The notes under the pieces: generated by a model
Told to the model about the DNA's origin: nothing
Seen by the model: only the letters and a program-made list of their open reading frames with translations
Database searches by the model: none
Made by a program: the position numbers and the translations under genes
In this document: piece after piece, positions 1 to 9,547 of the stretch
Position numbering within the stretch: position 1 is the first letter of the stretch
Layout of the letters: the number at the start of each line of letters is the position of its first letter
NCBI RefSeq assembly: GCF_904846675.1
Contig: NZ_CAJHBT010000004.1
Span: 1-64,000 of the forward strand
DNA: 64,000 bases
Source: Psychrobacter urativorans
Lineage (GTDB): Bacteria > Pseudomonadota > Gammaproteobacteria > Pseudomonadales > Moraxellaceae
Direction: 5' to 3'

Positions 1-231
1 CGTCATACACCATTCCTAAACGGCTATCGTCCACAGTTCTACTTCCGTACCACTGACGTCACTGGCGCAATCCAATTACAAGACGGTACTGAAATGGTTA
101 TGCCTGGTGATAACGTTGAGATGGGCGTAGAGCTTATCCACCCAATCGCTATGGACAAAGGTCTTCGCTTCGCAATTCGTGAAGGCGGCCGTACGGTAGG
201 CGCTGGTGTTGTTGCTAGCGTTAACGTTTAA
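1..231 (+). CDS. tuf: Elongation factor Tu, C-terminal part (cut by window edge)
   Basis: The first 76 codons in frame 1 read as the end of domain 3 of EF-Tu, the GTPase that brings aminoacyl-tRNA to the ribosome. Recognisable pieces are [23 protein letters not shown] and the terminal [12 protein letters not shown]. The gene stops with TAA at 229-231, and its start lies outside the window. Its position directly before tRNA-Trp and secE-nusG matches the tufB copy of many gammaproteobacteria. Whether a second tuf copy exists cannot be seen here. Confidence 0.97.
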   Translation, partial: RHTPFLNGYRPQFYFRTTDVTGAIQLQDGTEMVMPGDNVEMGVELIHPIAMDKGLRFAIREGGRTVGAGVVASVNV

Positions 232-260
232 TACTGAATGTAGTATTTAAACCGTTAGTT

Positions 261-295
261 AAAAAGCTGCTCTCTTTATTGAGGGTGGCTTTTTT
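261..295 (+). terminator. Probable intrinsic terminator after tuf
   Basis: An imperfect stem (AAAAAGC...GGCTTTTTT, with inner CTC/GAG pairs) follows the tuf stop by about 30 bases and runs into a T tract. Several mismatches in the stem make it weaker than others in this window. It would separate tuf from the tRNA-Trp promoter downstream. Confidence 0.5.
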
Positions 296-480
296 ATTGG
301 TGTCTAGAAATCAGTATCTAAGTAAGTATTGGTATCTGAGTAAGCCCGATGCTATAAAAGACAAAATAATATGAAGGACAAGATAAACAACATGGGACCT
401 GACCTTATTGCTCATATCAATGACTTTCAGCAGATATAGGTTATTAATTAGATTAATATGCCGGAATAGTCTCTTATAAC

Positions 481-508
481 TTGCATTATAATTAAAATCT
501 TGTATAAT
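481..508 (+). promoter_or_regulatory. Sigma70-type promoter for tRNA-Trp/secE/nusG
   Basis: TTGCAT (481-486) and a perfect TATAAT (503-508) are separated by 16 bases. Initiation would fall near 515, about 13 bases before the mature tRNA 5' end. The lack of any other gap suggests that tRNA-Trp, secE and nusG can be co-transcribed from here. Confidence 0.65.
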
Positions 509-527
509 TATCAGCCTTAACACCTAT

Positions 528-603
528 AGGCGATTGGCTCAATTGGTAGAGCATCGGTCTCCAAAACCGAGGGTTGTAGGTTCGAGTCCTACATCGCCTG
601 CCA
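528..603 (+). tRNA. trnW: tRNA-Trp (anticodon CCA)
   Basis: A 76-base cloverleaf. The acceptor stem AGGCGAT pairs with ATCGCCT and is followed by discriminator G and an encoded CCA end (601-603). The anticodon stem TCGGT/ACCGA (554-558/566-570) encloses a 7-base loop with CCA at 561-563. The T-loop is GTTCGAGTC-like. The CCA anticodon reads UGG (Trp). Placement between tuf and secE is the usual gammaproteobacterial arrangement. Confidence 0.97.
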
Positions 604-653
604 TCTTACTAGCATATCTTGTTGTACCTATCCATCTCCAAAGCGAGTCCTTT

Positions 654-1139
654 ATGAGCGATTATCAAGATAACCTCGATAATAAGTTATCTGATGCCAA
701 GGCGGCTGGTGATGGAGTGCTGACTAAAAATATGCACGTATCAGCGACAAACACTTCTGCCGTTGAAGTAGCTAAAACTGGTTCAGTAAAAGATGTGCTG
801 CTATGGCTATTAGCAATAGCAGTTTTAATCGGCGCGACTTTAGTCAATCAGTATTTACCTGGTTACTGGCAACCTGCCAATGACCTTTGGGTACGGATTG
901 GTATTATTGTCGCCCTTTTTGTATTTGCACTAGTATGCTTAGCACTTACCCATCAAGGTCGTGCATTCAAAACTTTGTTAAAAGACGCTGCTGTTGAATT
1001 ACGCCGCGTCACTTGGCCAAGTAAAGACGAAACCTTTCAATACACATGGCAAGTAATTGTCGTGATTGCCATTGTTGGGTTTTTTATTTGGTTATTGGAT
1101 AACTTTTTTAATTGGTTTGTTGGTCTTTTTATCGGTTAA
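654..1139 (+). CDS. secE: Preprotein translocase subunit SecE
   Basis: SecE clamps the SecYEG protein-conducting channel in the inner membrane. The 161-residue product has a hydrophilic N-terminus (about 45 residues), three membrane segments (about 46-68, 77-98 and 130-155), and the family signature between helices 2 and 3, where ELRRVTWPSKDE forms the amphipathic cytoplasmic helix that contacts SecY. Three helices match the enterobacterial form rather than the single-helix SecE of many bacteria. The start ATG at 654 was chosen because an upstream in-frame extension would run through the tRNA gene. The Shine-Dalgarno is poor. nusG follows after 96 bp, as is typical for this pair. Confidence 0.95.
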   Translation: MSDYQDNLDNKLSDAKAAGDGVLTKNMHVSATNTSAVEVAKTGSVKDVLLWLLAIAVLIGATLVNQYLPGYWQPANDLWVRIGIIVALFVFALVCLALTHQGRAFKTLLKDAAVELRRVTWPSKDETFQYTWQVIVVIAIVGFFIWLLDNFFNWFVGLFIG

Positions 1140-1235
1140 ATGCAATAGGGGTAGAGCGTCAAAATCGCGCATTGCGAGACGTTATAATTACTGTCGTTTA
1201 ACTCAAATTTTACTTATAGCGATTAGGAGCGTGTT

Positions 1236-1766
1236 ATGCGTTGGTATATTGTCCAAGCGTTTTCAGGATATGAAAAACAAGTGCAACGTTCATTGACCGA
1301 TCGCATTAATCGTAGTGACTTTGCTGAATTTTTCGGTGATGTGTTGGTTCCTACTGAAGAAGTCGTCGAAATGAAAGACGGCAAAAAGCGTAAAAGTGAG
1401 CGTAAATTCTTTCCAGGATATGTATTGATCCAGATGGAAATGAATGATAATACTTGGCACATTGTTAAAGAGTGTCCACGTATTATGGGTTTCATTGGTG
1501 GTACACCAGAGACTCCTGCGCCGATTACCCAAGTAGAAGCCGATCGCATCTTAAATCGTCTGAATCAGACTGAAGCTACCCCGCGTCCGAAGACTCTATT
1601 TGAGCCAGGCGAAGAGTTGTTGGTTATCGATGGTCCATTCACCGACTTTAAAGGGTTGGTTGAAAAAGTGGATTACGAGAAGTCTAAACTACATTTAACC
1701 GTAAACGTATTTAATCGACCGACTCAGGTTGAACTTGAATTTAGTAAAGTTGAAAAACTAGACTAA
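1236..1766 (+). CDS. nusG: Transcription termination/antitermination protein NusG
   Basis: NusG binds RNA polymerase and links it to Rho or to the ribosome. The 176-residue product begins [17 protein letters not shown], the NGN domain (about residues 1-118) with the [10 protein letters not shown] strand. It ends in a KOW domain (about 122-176) containing [11 protein letters not shown]. Length is close to the E. coli protein (181). The start has a TAGGAG Shine-Dalgarno eight bases upstream. It probably shares a transcript with secE. rplK follows 97 bp later, and I see no strong terminator between them, only a short ATTAAC/GTTAAT stem at 1773-1793. Confidence 0.97.
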   Translation: MRWYIVQAFSGYEKQVQRSLTDRINRSDFAEFFGDVLVPTEEVVEMKDGKKRKSERKFFPGYVLIQMEMNDNTWHIVKECPRIMGFIGGTPETPAPITQVEADRILNRLNQTEATPRPKTLFEPGEELLVIDGPFTDFKGLVEKVDYEKSKLHLTVNVFNRPTQVELEFSKVEKLD

Positions 1767-1863
1767 ATATACATTAACCGGGGAGCTGTTAATCAGTACT
1801 GTGTTATTTATATCCATAACATGAATTATTGATTCAGCGTTATCACCCATTTAGGAGACAGTT

Positions 1864-2295
1864 ATGGCTAAGAAGATTGATGGCTACATCAAACTACAAG
1901 TCCCTGCAGGTAAAGCAAATCCTTCACCACCGATTGGTCCAGCATTGGGTCAAAAAGGTGTGAACATCATGGCTTTCTGTAAAGAATTTAACGCTGCGAC
2001 CTCAAGCCAAGAGCCAGGTCTACCGATCCCAACTGAGATCACAGTATACAGCGATAAGTCTTTTACCTTCATCATGAAATCACCGCCAGCTGCGTTCCTA
2101 CTCCGTAAAGCTGCTGGCGTCACTAAAGGTTCTGGTACGCCAAATACCGCTAAAATCGGTAAAGTGAACCGTGAACAACTTGAAGAGATCGTCAAGACTA
2201 AAAATGCAGACTTAACTGCAGCTGATCTTGATGCTGCTGTCCGTACCGTCGCTGGTACCGCTCGTTCAATGGGTATTACCGTGGAGGGTGTATAA
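1864..2295 (+). CDS. rplK: 50S ribosomal protein L11
   Basis: L11 forms the base of the GTPase-associated centre on 23S rRNA and is the target of thiostrepton. The 143-residue protein has the proline-rich N-terminal domain ([19 protein letters not shown]) and the C-terminal rRNA-binding domain ending in [21 protein letters not shown] ribosome site lies just upstream. The stop codon overlaps the rplA start by one base (TAATG), so L11 and L1 are translationally coupled, the usual arrangement for L1-mediated autoregulation. Confidence 0.97.
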   Translation: MAKKIDGYIKLQVPAGKANPSPPIGPALGQKGVNIMAFCKEFNAATSSQEPGLPIPTEITVYSDKSFTFIMKSPPAAFLLRKAAGVTKGSGTPNTAKIGKVNREQLEEIVKTKNADLTAADLDAAVRTVAGTARSMGITVEGV

Positions 2296-2996
2296 TGTCT
2301 AAGCTAACCAAACGTCAAAAAGAAATTCAAAGCCGTATTGATAACGAAAAACTCTACACTATTGATGAAGCGGTACAAATCTTAAATGATTTGCCAGTGC
2401 TAAAATTTAAAGAGTCTATCGATATCGCGGTAAACTTAGGTGTTGATCCACGTAAATCTGACCAAGTCGTTCGTGGCGCAACTAACCTTCCTGCTGGTAC
2501 TGGTAAAACCAAACGCGTTGCTGTATTCGCTCAGGGCGCTGCTGCTGAAGCCGCTAAAGAAGCTGGTGCAGACATCGTTGGTTTTGAAGACCTAGCAGAA
2601 TCAATCAAAGCCGGTAACATGGACTTTGATGTGGTTATTGCTGCTCCTGATGCTATGCGTGTTGTTGGTCAGTTAGGTACAATTTTAGGCCCCCGTGGTT
2701 TAATGCCTAACCCTAAAGTCGGTACCGTAACGCCTAACGTTGCAGAAGCCGTAACTAATGCTAAAGCTGGTCAAGCACAGTATCGTGTTGATAAAGCAGG
2801 TATCATCCATACGACTATCGGTCAAGTTGGCTTTACTGTTGAGCAAGTTATGCAAAACGCTCAAGCACTAATTGCTGATCTTAAGCGTGCTAAGCCTGCT
2901 ACGTCTAAAGGTATTTTCATTAAAAAAATCACCTTATCTAGCACTATGGGCCCAGGTATCACTATTGATCCTGTACCTTATCGCGTTATTAAATAA
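2295..2996 (+). CDS. rplA: 50S ribosomal protein L1
   Basis: L1 forms the mobile stalk near the ribosomal E site and, in E. coli, represses translation of the rplK-rplA mRNA. The 233-residue product has the typical two-domain L1 sequence, including the [15 protein letters not shown] rRNA-binding segment near residues 130-145 and the C-terminal SSTMGPGI. Length matches the family (about 230-234). The ATG overlaps the rplK stop. A 493-bp spacer follows, containing the L10-type leader rather than another gene. Confidence 0.97.
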   Translation: MSKLTKRQKEIQSRIDNEKLYTIDEAVQILNDLPVLKFKESIDIAVNLGVDPRKSDQVVRGATNLPAGTGKTKRVAVFAQGAAAEAAKEAGADIVGFEDLAESIKAGNMDFDVVIAAPDAMRVVGQLGTILGPRGLMPNPKVGTVTPNVAEAVTNAKAGQAQYRVDKAGIIHTTIGQVGFTVEQVMQNAQALIADLKRAKPATSKGIFIKKITLSSTMGPGITIDPVPYRVIK

Positions 2997-3103
2997 GACT
3001 GCTTTATTAAATAAGTAAACTCATTAATATACGTGTTCAATACTCGAGTGTTTTAATTGAAATATTACGGACAATGAGCACTACTAAATTTTAAGAATTA
3101 GGT

Positions 3104-3260
3104 CAGCGTAGCATCTGCTACGCTGTCTAAGACCGTAGGTAGAGAGCAGTTCAGAAGTATTGTTAATAGTTTTTAAAGTTGCTACCAATACCAATGGGCT
3201 GGTTTTGTTAATCGATGATAGATGAAAATCTTAGTTGGCCTACGCAGACGGTGGCCCACA
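3104..3260 (+). promoter_or_regulatory. L10-type autoregulatory mRNA leader before rplJ
   Basis: The spacer between rplA and rplJ carries the pieces of the L10(L12)4 binding site. An apical-type hairpin at 3104-3125 has a perfect ten-base stem, CAGCGTAGCA/TGCTACGCTG. It is followed by ACCGTAGG (3132-3139), which can pair with CCTACG (3239-3244) and then, past a kink-like bulge, with the GGT of AGACGGTG (3246-3253). From memory, the E. coli leader has the same arrangement (a hairpin, then GACCGCAGG, later CTGCGTAGACGGTG). Bound L10 would repress translation of rplJ and rplL. A further perfect 7-bp hairpin lies at 3290-3309. No gene is visible in the rest of 2997-3489, and I could not pick out a convincing promoter. 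Confidence 0.75.
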
Positions 3261-3489
3261 CAGTTTACGACAAGAGCGGATAGAGAAATGCTGCTATTAA
3301 AGTAGCAGCGTCAACCTATTACTCAACGTCATTCTGATAACGGTGCCGTAATCAGGCATTGCCAATAGGCAGACTGCTTATAGGTAATGTATCGTATCAA
3401 GTCAGTCTTACTTTATATTTAGATTGTGAAAGACTTCGGTTTTTAGCAGTTCAGATAATAAAGCGATTGATAAGATTAAGGAGTCAACT

Positions 3490-4017
3490 ATGGCATTAAC
3501 GCTAGAGCAAAAACAACAAGTTGTGGCTGAAGTGTCTGAAGTTGCTGCTAATGCTTACTCAGCGATCGCTGCCGAATATCACGGTATTGGTGTTGCAAAG
3601 CTTACTAAGCTGCGCGAACAAGCTCGTGAGAAAGGTGTCGTTTTGAAAGTGGTAAAAAATACCCTAGCAAGACGCGCTTTTGAAGGCACAAAGTTTGAGT
3701 GCATGTCAGACAGTCTAACTGGTCCGTTGCTTTTGGCTTTCTCAATGGAAGATTTGGGATCTGCAGCTAGAGTCGTTTTTGACTTTAGCCAAGATAACAA
3801 TGCTCTTGAGACCAAATTGGTATCAGTTGGTGGTGAATTATTTGGTCCAGAAGATTTAGAACGCGTAGCGAAGCTTCCAACGCGCGACGAAGCGATATCT
3901 ATCTTGATGGCAACCATGAATGCACCAGTGACCAAGCTTGTCCAGACTATGAACGCAGTTCCTGGCAAATTTGTTCGCACCGTAGCAGCAATCAAAGACG
4001 CAAAAGAAGCTGCTTAA
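3490..4017 (+). CDS. rplJ: 50S ribosomal protein L10
   Basis: L10 anchors the L7/L12 dimers to the ribosome and represses its own mRNA. The 175-residue product has the expected N-terminal rRNA/L11-binding domain (MALTLEQKQQVVAEVSE, then KGVVLKVVKNTLARRA near residues 48-63) and the C-terminal helix carrying L12 dimers. A strong AAGGAG site precedes the ATG by 6-7 bases. rplL follows after 126 bp, and the leader at 3104-3260 is its probable autoregulatory site. Confidence 0.97.
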   Translation: MALTLEQKQQVVAEVSEVAANAYSAIAAEYHGIGVAKLTKLREQAREKGVVLKVVKNTLARRAFEGTKFECMSDSLTGPLLLAFSMEDLGSAARVVFDFSQDNNALETKLVSVGGELFGPEDLERVAKLPTRDEAISILMATMNAPVTKLVQTMNAVPGKFVRTVAAIKDAKEAA

Positions 4018-4143
4018 TTGCTTGTTTTAATGTAAATTTAACATTGCAGGTTGCACTTTATTGTCATACCTATTTTAAAATTTGGCAAGCAATCCAAGCA
4101 ATATTAAAATCAATTAATTTTTATCAGATAACGGAGAGTTCTC

Positions 4144-4515
4144 ATGGCACTATCTAAAGATGATGTGTTAAACGCAATCGCTGAAATGTCAGTAATGGAT
4201 ATCGTTGAATTAATCAGCGACATGGAAGAAAAATTCGGCGTAACAGCTGCCGTTGCTGCTGCTGCACCTGCTGCTGCTGCTGCCGGTCCTGTTGCTGAAG
4301 AGCAAGACGAATTTGACGTTGTTCTTGCCAGCTTTGGCGAGAAGAAAGTTGCTGTAATTAAAGCAGTACGTGAAGCGACTGGCCTTGGTCTAAAAGAAGC
4401 GAAAGATTTGGTTGAAAGTGCTCCAGCACCAATCAAAGAAGCTGTTTCTAAAGCTGATGGCGAAGAATTGAAAAAGAAACTTGAAGAAGCTGGTGCAACT
4501 GTTGAACTAAAATAA
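4144..4515 (+). CDS. rplL: 50S ribosomal protein L7/L12
   Basis: The stalk protein that recruits translation factors. It has 123 residues: an N-terminal dimerisation domain (about 1-33), an Ala/Gly/Pro-rich flexible hinge (about 36-52, encoded by GCT-rich DNA), and a C-terminal factor-binding domain with [20 protein letters not shown]. An ACGGAGAG ribosome site precedes the start. A strong hairpin terminator begins 16 bases after the stop, so transcription of rpoBC is at least partly separated from rplJL. Confidence 0.98.
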   Translation: MALSKDDVLNAIAEMSVMDIVELISDMEEKFGVTAAVAAAAPAAAAAGPVAEEQDEFDVVLASFGEKKVAVIKAVREATGLGLKEAKDLVESAPAPIKEAVSKADGEELKKKLEEAGATVELK

Positions 4516-4530
4516 GTTTAATACTGTCCT

Positions 4531-4569
4531 AAAAAAAGCTGGTAATGCCTTGCATTGCCAGCTTTTTTT
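4531..4569 (+). terminator. Intrinsic terminator after rplL
   Basis: AAAGCTGG-T-AATGC pairs with GCATT-G-CCAGCTTT around a three-base loop and ends in seven T residues. In E. coli this position holds a partial attenuator. Here it looks like a complete terminator. The 3' arm and T tract also contain the -35 and spacer of the promoter at 4550-4578. Confidence 0.85.
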
Positions 4570-4578
4570 CATTATAAT
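4550..4578 (+). promoter_or_regulatory. Sigma70-like promoter embedded in the rplL terminator
   Basis: TTGCAT (4550-4555) and a perfect TATAAT (4573-4578) are separated by exactly 17 bases. The -35 lies inside the 3' arm of the rplL terminator hairpin and the spacer contains its T tract. Initiation would be near 4585. It would drive either a short RNA ending at the terminator near 4733 or, by read-through, the rpoBC mRNA. Confidence 0.6.
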
Positions 4579-4584
4579 GACCGA

Positions 4585-4736
4585 CTTGACCTTTTGTGTC
4601 TGCCAACATACGTAAGCATCAACACGGTGGATACCCATCAAAAGGACAGACGATATACATGCACGCAAATCTGTCAGTTTTTAAGAGCAGTTTAATATAG
4701 GCTAAACGTCAATAGATGTTTGGCGTTTTTTTGCGT
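4585..4736 (+). ncRNA. Candidate small RNA or attenuated rpoBC leader
   Basis: The segment has a consensus-like promoter at its 5' side, an intrinsic terminator at its 3' side, no open frame of note, and several possible stems. CCTTTTG (4590-4596) can pair with CAAAAGG (4639-4645) enclosing GGTGG/CCATC (4626-4639). GACAGA (4645-4650) can pair with TCTGTC (4670-4675). A discrete RNA of about 150 bases is predicted. I do not recognise it as a known RNA family. It could instead be a leader controlling read-through into rpoB. Confidence 0.45.
4704..4733 (+). terminator. Second intrinsic terminator in the rplL-rpoB spacer
   Basis: AAACGTCAA pairs with TTGGCGTTT (one T-G wobble) around a seven-base loop, followed by a run of T. 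It ends the predicted short transcript from the promoter at 4550-4578. Confidence 0.7.
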
Positions 4737-5227
4737 CTGCATGCTTTCCTATTGTTAATAATGTTTATATCGACTCCGATCTATTTTGCTTTTAAATAGT
4801 CTAGCATGGTTTTACTGTCAGTACAGGTCTCCTCGACAGTACATATTAGCGACGATATTGTTTACGTCACCTATGTTTAACTCGCTTTAAACACGAAATG
4901 CCTAAAGATAGGCTGTTTAATACAGTCCACTATTGAAATCTTAAGCAAAAGTAATCATATCTTTATATCAGCTTTAGAATCTCGGTATTGATGTTAGAGT
5001 TTTAAGGGGTTCATTTTAGTTTGCATTGTAACTTTTTACTGCAACGTAGCAGCCAAGTTTTGATTAAGTTAAATATCTATTTCTTAAAAAGGTTTACAAC
5101 AGATTATTAAGAATATTTGTAGTAACAATCGTTTTTTGTATTATCGTTTACGTCGCTAAGTCTGCATAGCATTTATGCATACTGGCCGCGCTTTAATTTG
5201 TTTTCACGTTTACTGTAAGGACTCTCG
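4737..5227 (+). other. Long rpoB leader region without a gene
   Basis: About 490 bases of AT-rich sequence directly upstream of rpoB. No open frame with a ribosome site and no clear hairpin terminator is visible. A main rpoBC promoter may lie here but none matches the consensus well enough to place. Confidence 0.4.
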
Positions 5228-8200
5228 ATGGCATATTCTTATACTGAAAAAAAGCGTATTCGCAAAAGTTTTGCCGAATTACCCACTGTAATGGACATTC
5301 CCTATTTACTGTCTATTCAAGTGGATTCCTACGAGCACTTTTTGCAAGAGCACAAAAAACCAAAAGCTCGTGAGAATACTGGCCTACAAGCTGCGTACTC
5401 CTCTATTTTCCCTATCGAAAGTCACTCTGGTAACGCAGAGCTACAATTCGTTGAATACTATTTAGGTACGCCTGAGTTTGATGAGCGTGAGTGTATCTTG
5501 CGTGGCTCAACTTTCGCAGCCCCTATGCGCGTCAAAATTCGCTTAATTATCAAAGATAAAGACAGCAAAGATAAGGACAGTAAAGCGGCCATCAAAGATA
5601 TCCGTGAGCAGAGCGTCTATATGGGCGAGATGCCATTGATGACCAATAACGGTACCTTTATTATTAACGGTACTGAACGGGTTATCGTATCTCAGCTACA
5701 TCGCTCACCAGGCGTATTCTTTGACCATGATAAAGGTAAATCACATTCAAGTGGTAAAGTACTTTATAACGCCCGTATTATTCCTTACCGTGGTTCTTGG
5801 TTAGACTTTGAATTTGATGCCAAAGATTTAGTCTTTGCTCGTATTGACCGTCGTCGTAAGCTATTGGCCTCTATTATTCTACGCGCACTAGGTTTAAGCA
5901 CCTCTGAAATTCTAGACTTGTTCTTCGATAAAGTATCGGTTTATAAAGGTGAAGAGCAATTCGAAATTGATTTGGTTGCTGATCGTTTGCGCGGTGAGAT
6001 GGCGCAGTTTGATATCGTAACACCTGCAGGCGATGTGGTAGTAGAGCAGGGTAAACGTATTAATGCCCGCCGTATCCGTCAGCTTGAAGAAGCCGGTATG
6101 ACTAAAATTGCCGTACCTGATGAATATCTATATGAGCGCATTTTGGCAGAAGACATCATCGTTAATGATGAAGTAATCGCTAAAGCTAATACGCTAATTG
6201 ACCATGAATTATTGGTGAAATTAAGCTCGTTTGAAGCCAGTGACTCTATCAAAGAAATCAGCATTCTATTCACAAATGATATCGATCAGGGCAGTTATAT
6301 TGCCGATACGCTACGCGCTGATAGTACCTCAAGCCGTGAAGAAGCCTTGATTGAAATTTATAAAGTCATGCGTCCAGGTGAGCCACCAACGGTTGAGACC
6401 GCTGAGAAGCTATTTGACAGCATGTTCTTTAACGCCGATCGTTATGATTTATCAAATGTCGGTCGTATGAAATTTAACCGCCGTTTGGGGTTAGCATTTG
6501 ATGACACACCTGATCCTGATGTTCAGCGTGCGCGCAGTGTTTTAACCAATGACGATATCGTTAACGTTCTAAAAGAATTGATTGAAATTCGTAATGGTCG
6601 CGGCGAAGTCGATGATATTGACCATTTGGGTAACCGCCGTATTCGTTCAGTTGGCGAGATGGCAGAAAATCAATTCCGTGTTGGTTTAGTCCGTGTTGAG
6701 CGTGCAGTCAAAGAGCGTTTGAGCTCAGCTGAATCTGATAACTTGTCACCACAAGATTTGATTAACTCGAAGCCGGTAGCGGCTGCGGTAAAAGAATTCT
6801 TTGGTTCAAGCCAGTTGTCACAGTTTATGGATCAGAACAACCCGTTGTCTGAAGTCACTCATAAACGCCGTGTATCGGCGTTAGGACCCGGTGGCCTGAC
6901 CCGTGAACGTGCAGGCTTTGAAGTACGTGACGTCCATGATACCCATTATGGTCGCGTATGCCCGATCGAGACCCCTGAAGGTCCAAACATTGGCTTGATT
7001 AACTCATTAGCTACCTTCGCTAAAACTAATAGCTTTGGCTTCTTAGAGACGCCTTATCGCCGTGTGGTTAATGGTCAAGTGACTGACGCCATTGAATATC
7101 TATCAGCTATTGAAGAAGTGGGTACTGTGATTGCACAGGCCGACTCGCCAATGACTGAAGAAGGTGCGCTCAGCGATGAAATGGTCAGCGTCCGTAGCTA
7201 TGGTGAATTCGTTCGTATGCCGCCAGAAAAAGTGACGCACATGGATGTGTCACCAAGTCAGGTAGTATCGGTAGCAGCAGGCTTAATTCCGTTCTTAGAG
7301 CATGATGATGCTAACCGCGCCTTGATGGGTTCGAACATGCAGCGTCAGGCAGTTCCTACTTTACGTGCTGATAAGCCGTTAGTGGGTACCGGTATGGAGC
7401 GTCACGTTGCTCGTGACTCGGGTGTTTGTGTGATTGCCAAGCGTGGCGGTGTGATTGAAGATGTTGATGCATCCCGCATTGTGGTACGCGTTAATGAAGA
7501 TGAGATGGTTGCTGGTGAAGCTGGTATTGATATCTATAACTTAGTTAAATATACCCGTTCTAACCAAAATACTTGTATTAACCAACGCATTATTGTCAAC
7601 CAAGGTGATGATATTGCTTCAGGTGACATCTTAGCTGATGGTCCTTCAACTGACTTAGGTGAGTTGGCATTGGGTCAGAACATCCGCATCGCATTTATGC
7701 CGTGGAATGGTTACAACTTCGAAGATTCAATCTTGCTGTCTGAGAAAGTGGTTAAAGAAGATCGTTTTACTACCATTCATATTCAAGAATTGACTTGTGT
7801 GGCACGTGACACCAAACTTGGTACTGAAGAGATCACTGGTGATATTCCAAACGTTGGTGAAGCAGCCTTATCAAGTCTTGATGAAGCGGGTATCGTTTAT
7901 ATCGGTGCTGAAGTAGATTCTGGTGACATTTTAGTAGGTAAAGTTACGCCAAAAGGTGAGACTCAACTGACGCCAGAAGAGAAGTTACTACGGGCCATCT
8001 TTGGTGAAAAGGCCGCTGATGTTAAAGACACGTCTTTACGTGTACCAACATCAAGCAAAGGTACGGTCATTGACGTGCAAGTCTTTACCCGTGATGGCGT
8101 CGAAAAAGATGCGCGTGCCAAAGCCATTGAAAAGTCGCAGCTCGACAGCTATCGTAAAGATTTAAAAGAAGAGTTGCGTATCTTTGAAGAAGCAGCACGT

Positions 8201-9346
8201 GGACGTATTGGTCATCTACTCGATGGCCAAAAAGTCAGCGGCGGTTCTGGTCTAAAAGCTGGTACCGTTATGGCGGCAGCTGATATGAAAGAGATGAGCC
8301 TTGAGATCTTACTTGATATTCAGCCTGTTGAAGAAGAAGTTTCTGAGCGTCTAACTCAAATCGCTGAGTATTTAGTCGATAAGCAAAAAGATATCGATAC
8401 TAAGTTTGCTGAGAAAAAACGCAAACTGACTTCAGGTGATGACTTGCAGCATGGCGTCCAAAAAATCGTTAAAGTTTATCTAGCGGTAAAACGTCGTATC
8501 CAGCCGGGTGATAAAATGTCCGGTCGTCATGGTAACAAAGGTGTGGTATCACGTATCATGCCGGTCGAAGATATGCCTTATGATGAACATGGTAATACGG
8601 TAGATATCATCCTGAATCCGCTTGGCGTACCATCGCGTATGAATATTGGTCAGGTACTTGAAACCCATTTAGGTATGGCAGCCAAAGGTTTGGGCGAGAA
8701 GATAGAGGGTATGCTCAAAGCCCAAGCGGCAATCAAAGATTTGCGTGATTTCTTAGACCAAATCTATAACAAAGTTGGTGGCGAAAGTGTTGATCTAGAT
8801 AGCTTGACTGATGATGAAATCATGACTTTATCAGACAACCTACGTGGCGGCGTACCGATGGGTACTGCGGTATTTGATGGCGCACATGAGCATCAAGTCA
8901 AAGACTTGTTAGAGCTTGCGGATCTGTCAAGAGACGGTCAGCAGACTTTATATGATGGTCGTACGGGTCAGAAGTTCGACCGTCAAGTGACAGTTGGTTA
9001 CATGTATCTGCTCAAACTTAACCATTTGGTTGATGACAAAATGCATGCGCGTTCTACAGGGTCATACTCACTAGTTACTCAGCAGCCGCTCGGTGGTAAA
9101 GCTCAGTTCGGTGGTCAGCGCTTCGGTGAAATGGAAGTGTGGGCACTAGAGGCTTATGGCGCGACTTATACCTTGCAAGAAATGCTAACGGTGAAATCGG
9201 ATGACGTTGAAGGACGTACCCGTATGTACAAAAACATCGTCGATGGTGAGCAGTATATGGATCCAGGTATGCCTGAGTCATTTAATGTACTGACCAAAGA
9301 AATCAAATCATTGGGTATCAATATTGAGTTAAAGCAGACCCACTAA
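5228..9346 (+). CDS. rpoB: RNA polymerase beta subunit
   Basis: The catalytic-core subunit forming one side of the RNA polymerase cleft. It has 1372 residues against 1342 in E. coli and begins [15 protein letters not shown]. The rifampicin-pocket region is intact and wild-type: [20 protein letters not shown] and then [10 protein letters not shown] near residues 530-555, with S550 equivalent to E. coli S531. The C-terminal [20 protein letters not shown] segment that contacts beta' is present. A TAAGGA site precedes the ATG. rpoC follows after 201 bp containing a long hairpin at 9419-9454. Confidence 0.99.
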   Translation: MAYSYTEKKRIRKSFAELPTVMDIPYLLSIQVDSYEHFLQEHKKPKARENTGLQAAYSSIFPIESHSGNAELQFVEYYLGTPEFDERECILRGSTFAAPMRVKIRLIIKDKDSKDKDSKAAIKDIREQSVYMGEMPLMTNNGTFIINGTERVIVSQLHRSPGVFFDHDKGKSHSSGKVLYNARIIPYRGSWLDFEFDAKDLVFARIDRRRKLLASIILRALGLSTSEILDLFFDKVSVYKGEEQFEIDLVADRLRGEMAQFDIVTPAGDVVVEQGKRINARRIRQLEEAGMTKIAVPDEYLYERILAEDIIVNDEVIAKANTLIDHELLVKLSSFEASDSIKEISILFTNDIDQGSYIADTLRADSTSSREEALIEIYKVMRPGEPPTVETAEKLFDSMFFNADRYDLSNVGRMKFNRRLGLAFDDTPDPDVQRARSVLTNDDIVNVLKELIEIRNGRGEVDDIDHLGNRRIRSVGEMAENQFRVGLVRVERAVKERLSSAESDNLSPQDLINSKPVAAAVKEFFGSSQLSQFMDQNNPLSEVTHKRRVSALGPGGLTRERAGFEVRDVHDTHYGRVCPIETPEGPNIGLINSLATFAKTNSFGFLETPYRRVVNGQVTDAIEYLSAIEEVGTVIAQADSPMTEEGALSDEMVSVRSYGEFVRMPPEKVTHMDVSPSQVVSVAAGLIPFLEHDDANRALMGSNMQRQAVPTLRADKPLVGTGMERHVARDSGVCVIAKRGGVIEDVDASRIVVRVNEDEMVAGEAGIDIYNLVKYTRSNQNTCINQRIIVNQGDDIASGDILADGPSTDLGELALGQNIRIAFMPWNGYNFEDSILLSEKVVKEDRFTTIHIQELTCVARDTKLGTEEITGDIPNVGEAALSSLDEAGIVYIGAEVDSGDILVGKVTPKGETQLTPEEKLLRAIFGEKAADVKDTSLRVPTSSKGTVIDVQVFTRDGVEKDARAKAIEKSQLDSYRKDLKEELRIFEEAARGRIGHLLDGQKVSGGSGLKAGTVMAAADMKEMSLEILLDIQPVEEEVSERLTQIAEYLVDKQKDIDTKFAEKKRKLTSGDDLQHGVQKIVKVYLAVKRRIQPGDKMSGRHGNKGVVSRIMPVEDMPYDEHGNTVDIILNPLGVPSRMNIGQVLETHLGMAAKGLGEKIEGMLKAQAAIKDLRDFLDQIYNKVGGESVDLDSLTDDEIMTLSDNLRGGVPMGTAVFDGAHEHQVKDLLELADLSRDGQQTLYDGRTGQKFDRQVTVGYMYLLKLNHLVDDKMHARSTGSYSLVTQQPLGGKAQFGGQRFGEMEVWALEAYGATYTLQEMLTVKSDDVEGRTRMYKNIVDGEQYMDPGMPESFNVLTKEIKSLGINIELKQTH

Positions 9347-9418
9347 GTATGGCTTACTGATTCTGCATTAACTGTTATAGCGTTAATTAATGAGTCAGTC
9401 ATCACAATTTAGTTGTCA

Positions 9419-9454
9419 ACTAAAGGCAGCACGCCCTTTGCTGCTGCTTTTAGT
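9419..9454 (+). other. Long hairpin in the rpoB-rpoC spacer
   Basis: ACTAAA-g-GCAGCA pairs with TGCTGC-t-TTTAGT (13 positions including one G-T wobble) around a ten-base loop. Only a mixed CATTTAT follows, with no clean T tract, so a full terminator is unlikely. It may be an RNA processing or stabilising structure between the two cistrons. Confidence 0.55.
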
Positions 9455-9547
9455 CATTTATCTCAGCCCTATTCATTGCCTTCATTCATCTTGTTAGCGT
9501 CAGTTTATTGCGCTTACAGATGATTATAAAGATAACGGAGAAGCAAC

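Noticed and set aside
311..523. Minus-strand open frame of 70 codons before tRNA-Trp
   Set aside because: AT-rich, no ribosome site, overlaps the tRNA promoter, no protein-like motif.
534..653. Upstream in-frame extension of secE by 40 codons
   Set aside because: It runs through the tRNA-Trp gene. The SecE family N-terminus fits the ATG at 654.
6800..7000. Rifampicin-resistance substitution in RpoB
   Set aside because: All key pocket residues are wild-type. The Asp in DVHDTHYGR corresponds to a Pro of E. coli (position 552) outside the resistance sites.
9419..9454. Intrinsic terminator between rpoB and rpoC
   Set aside because: No U tract follows the stem, and a terminator here would uncouple two essential subunits.
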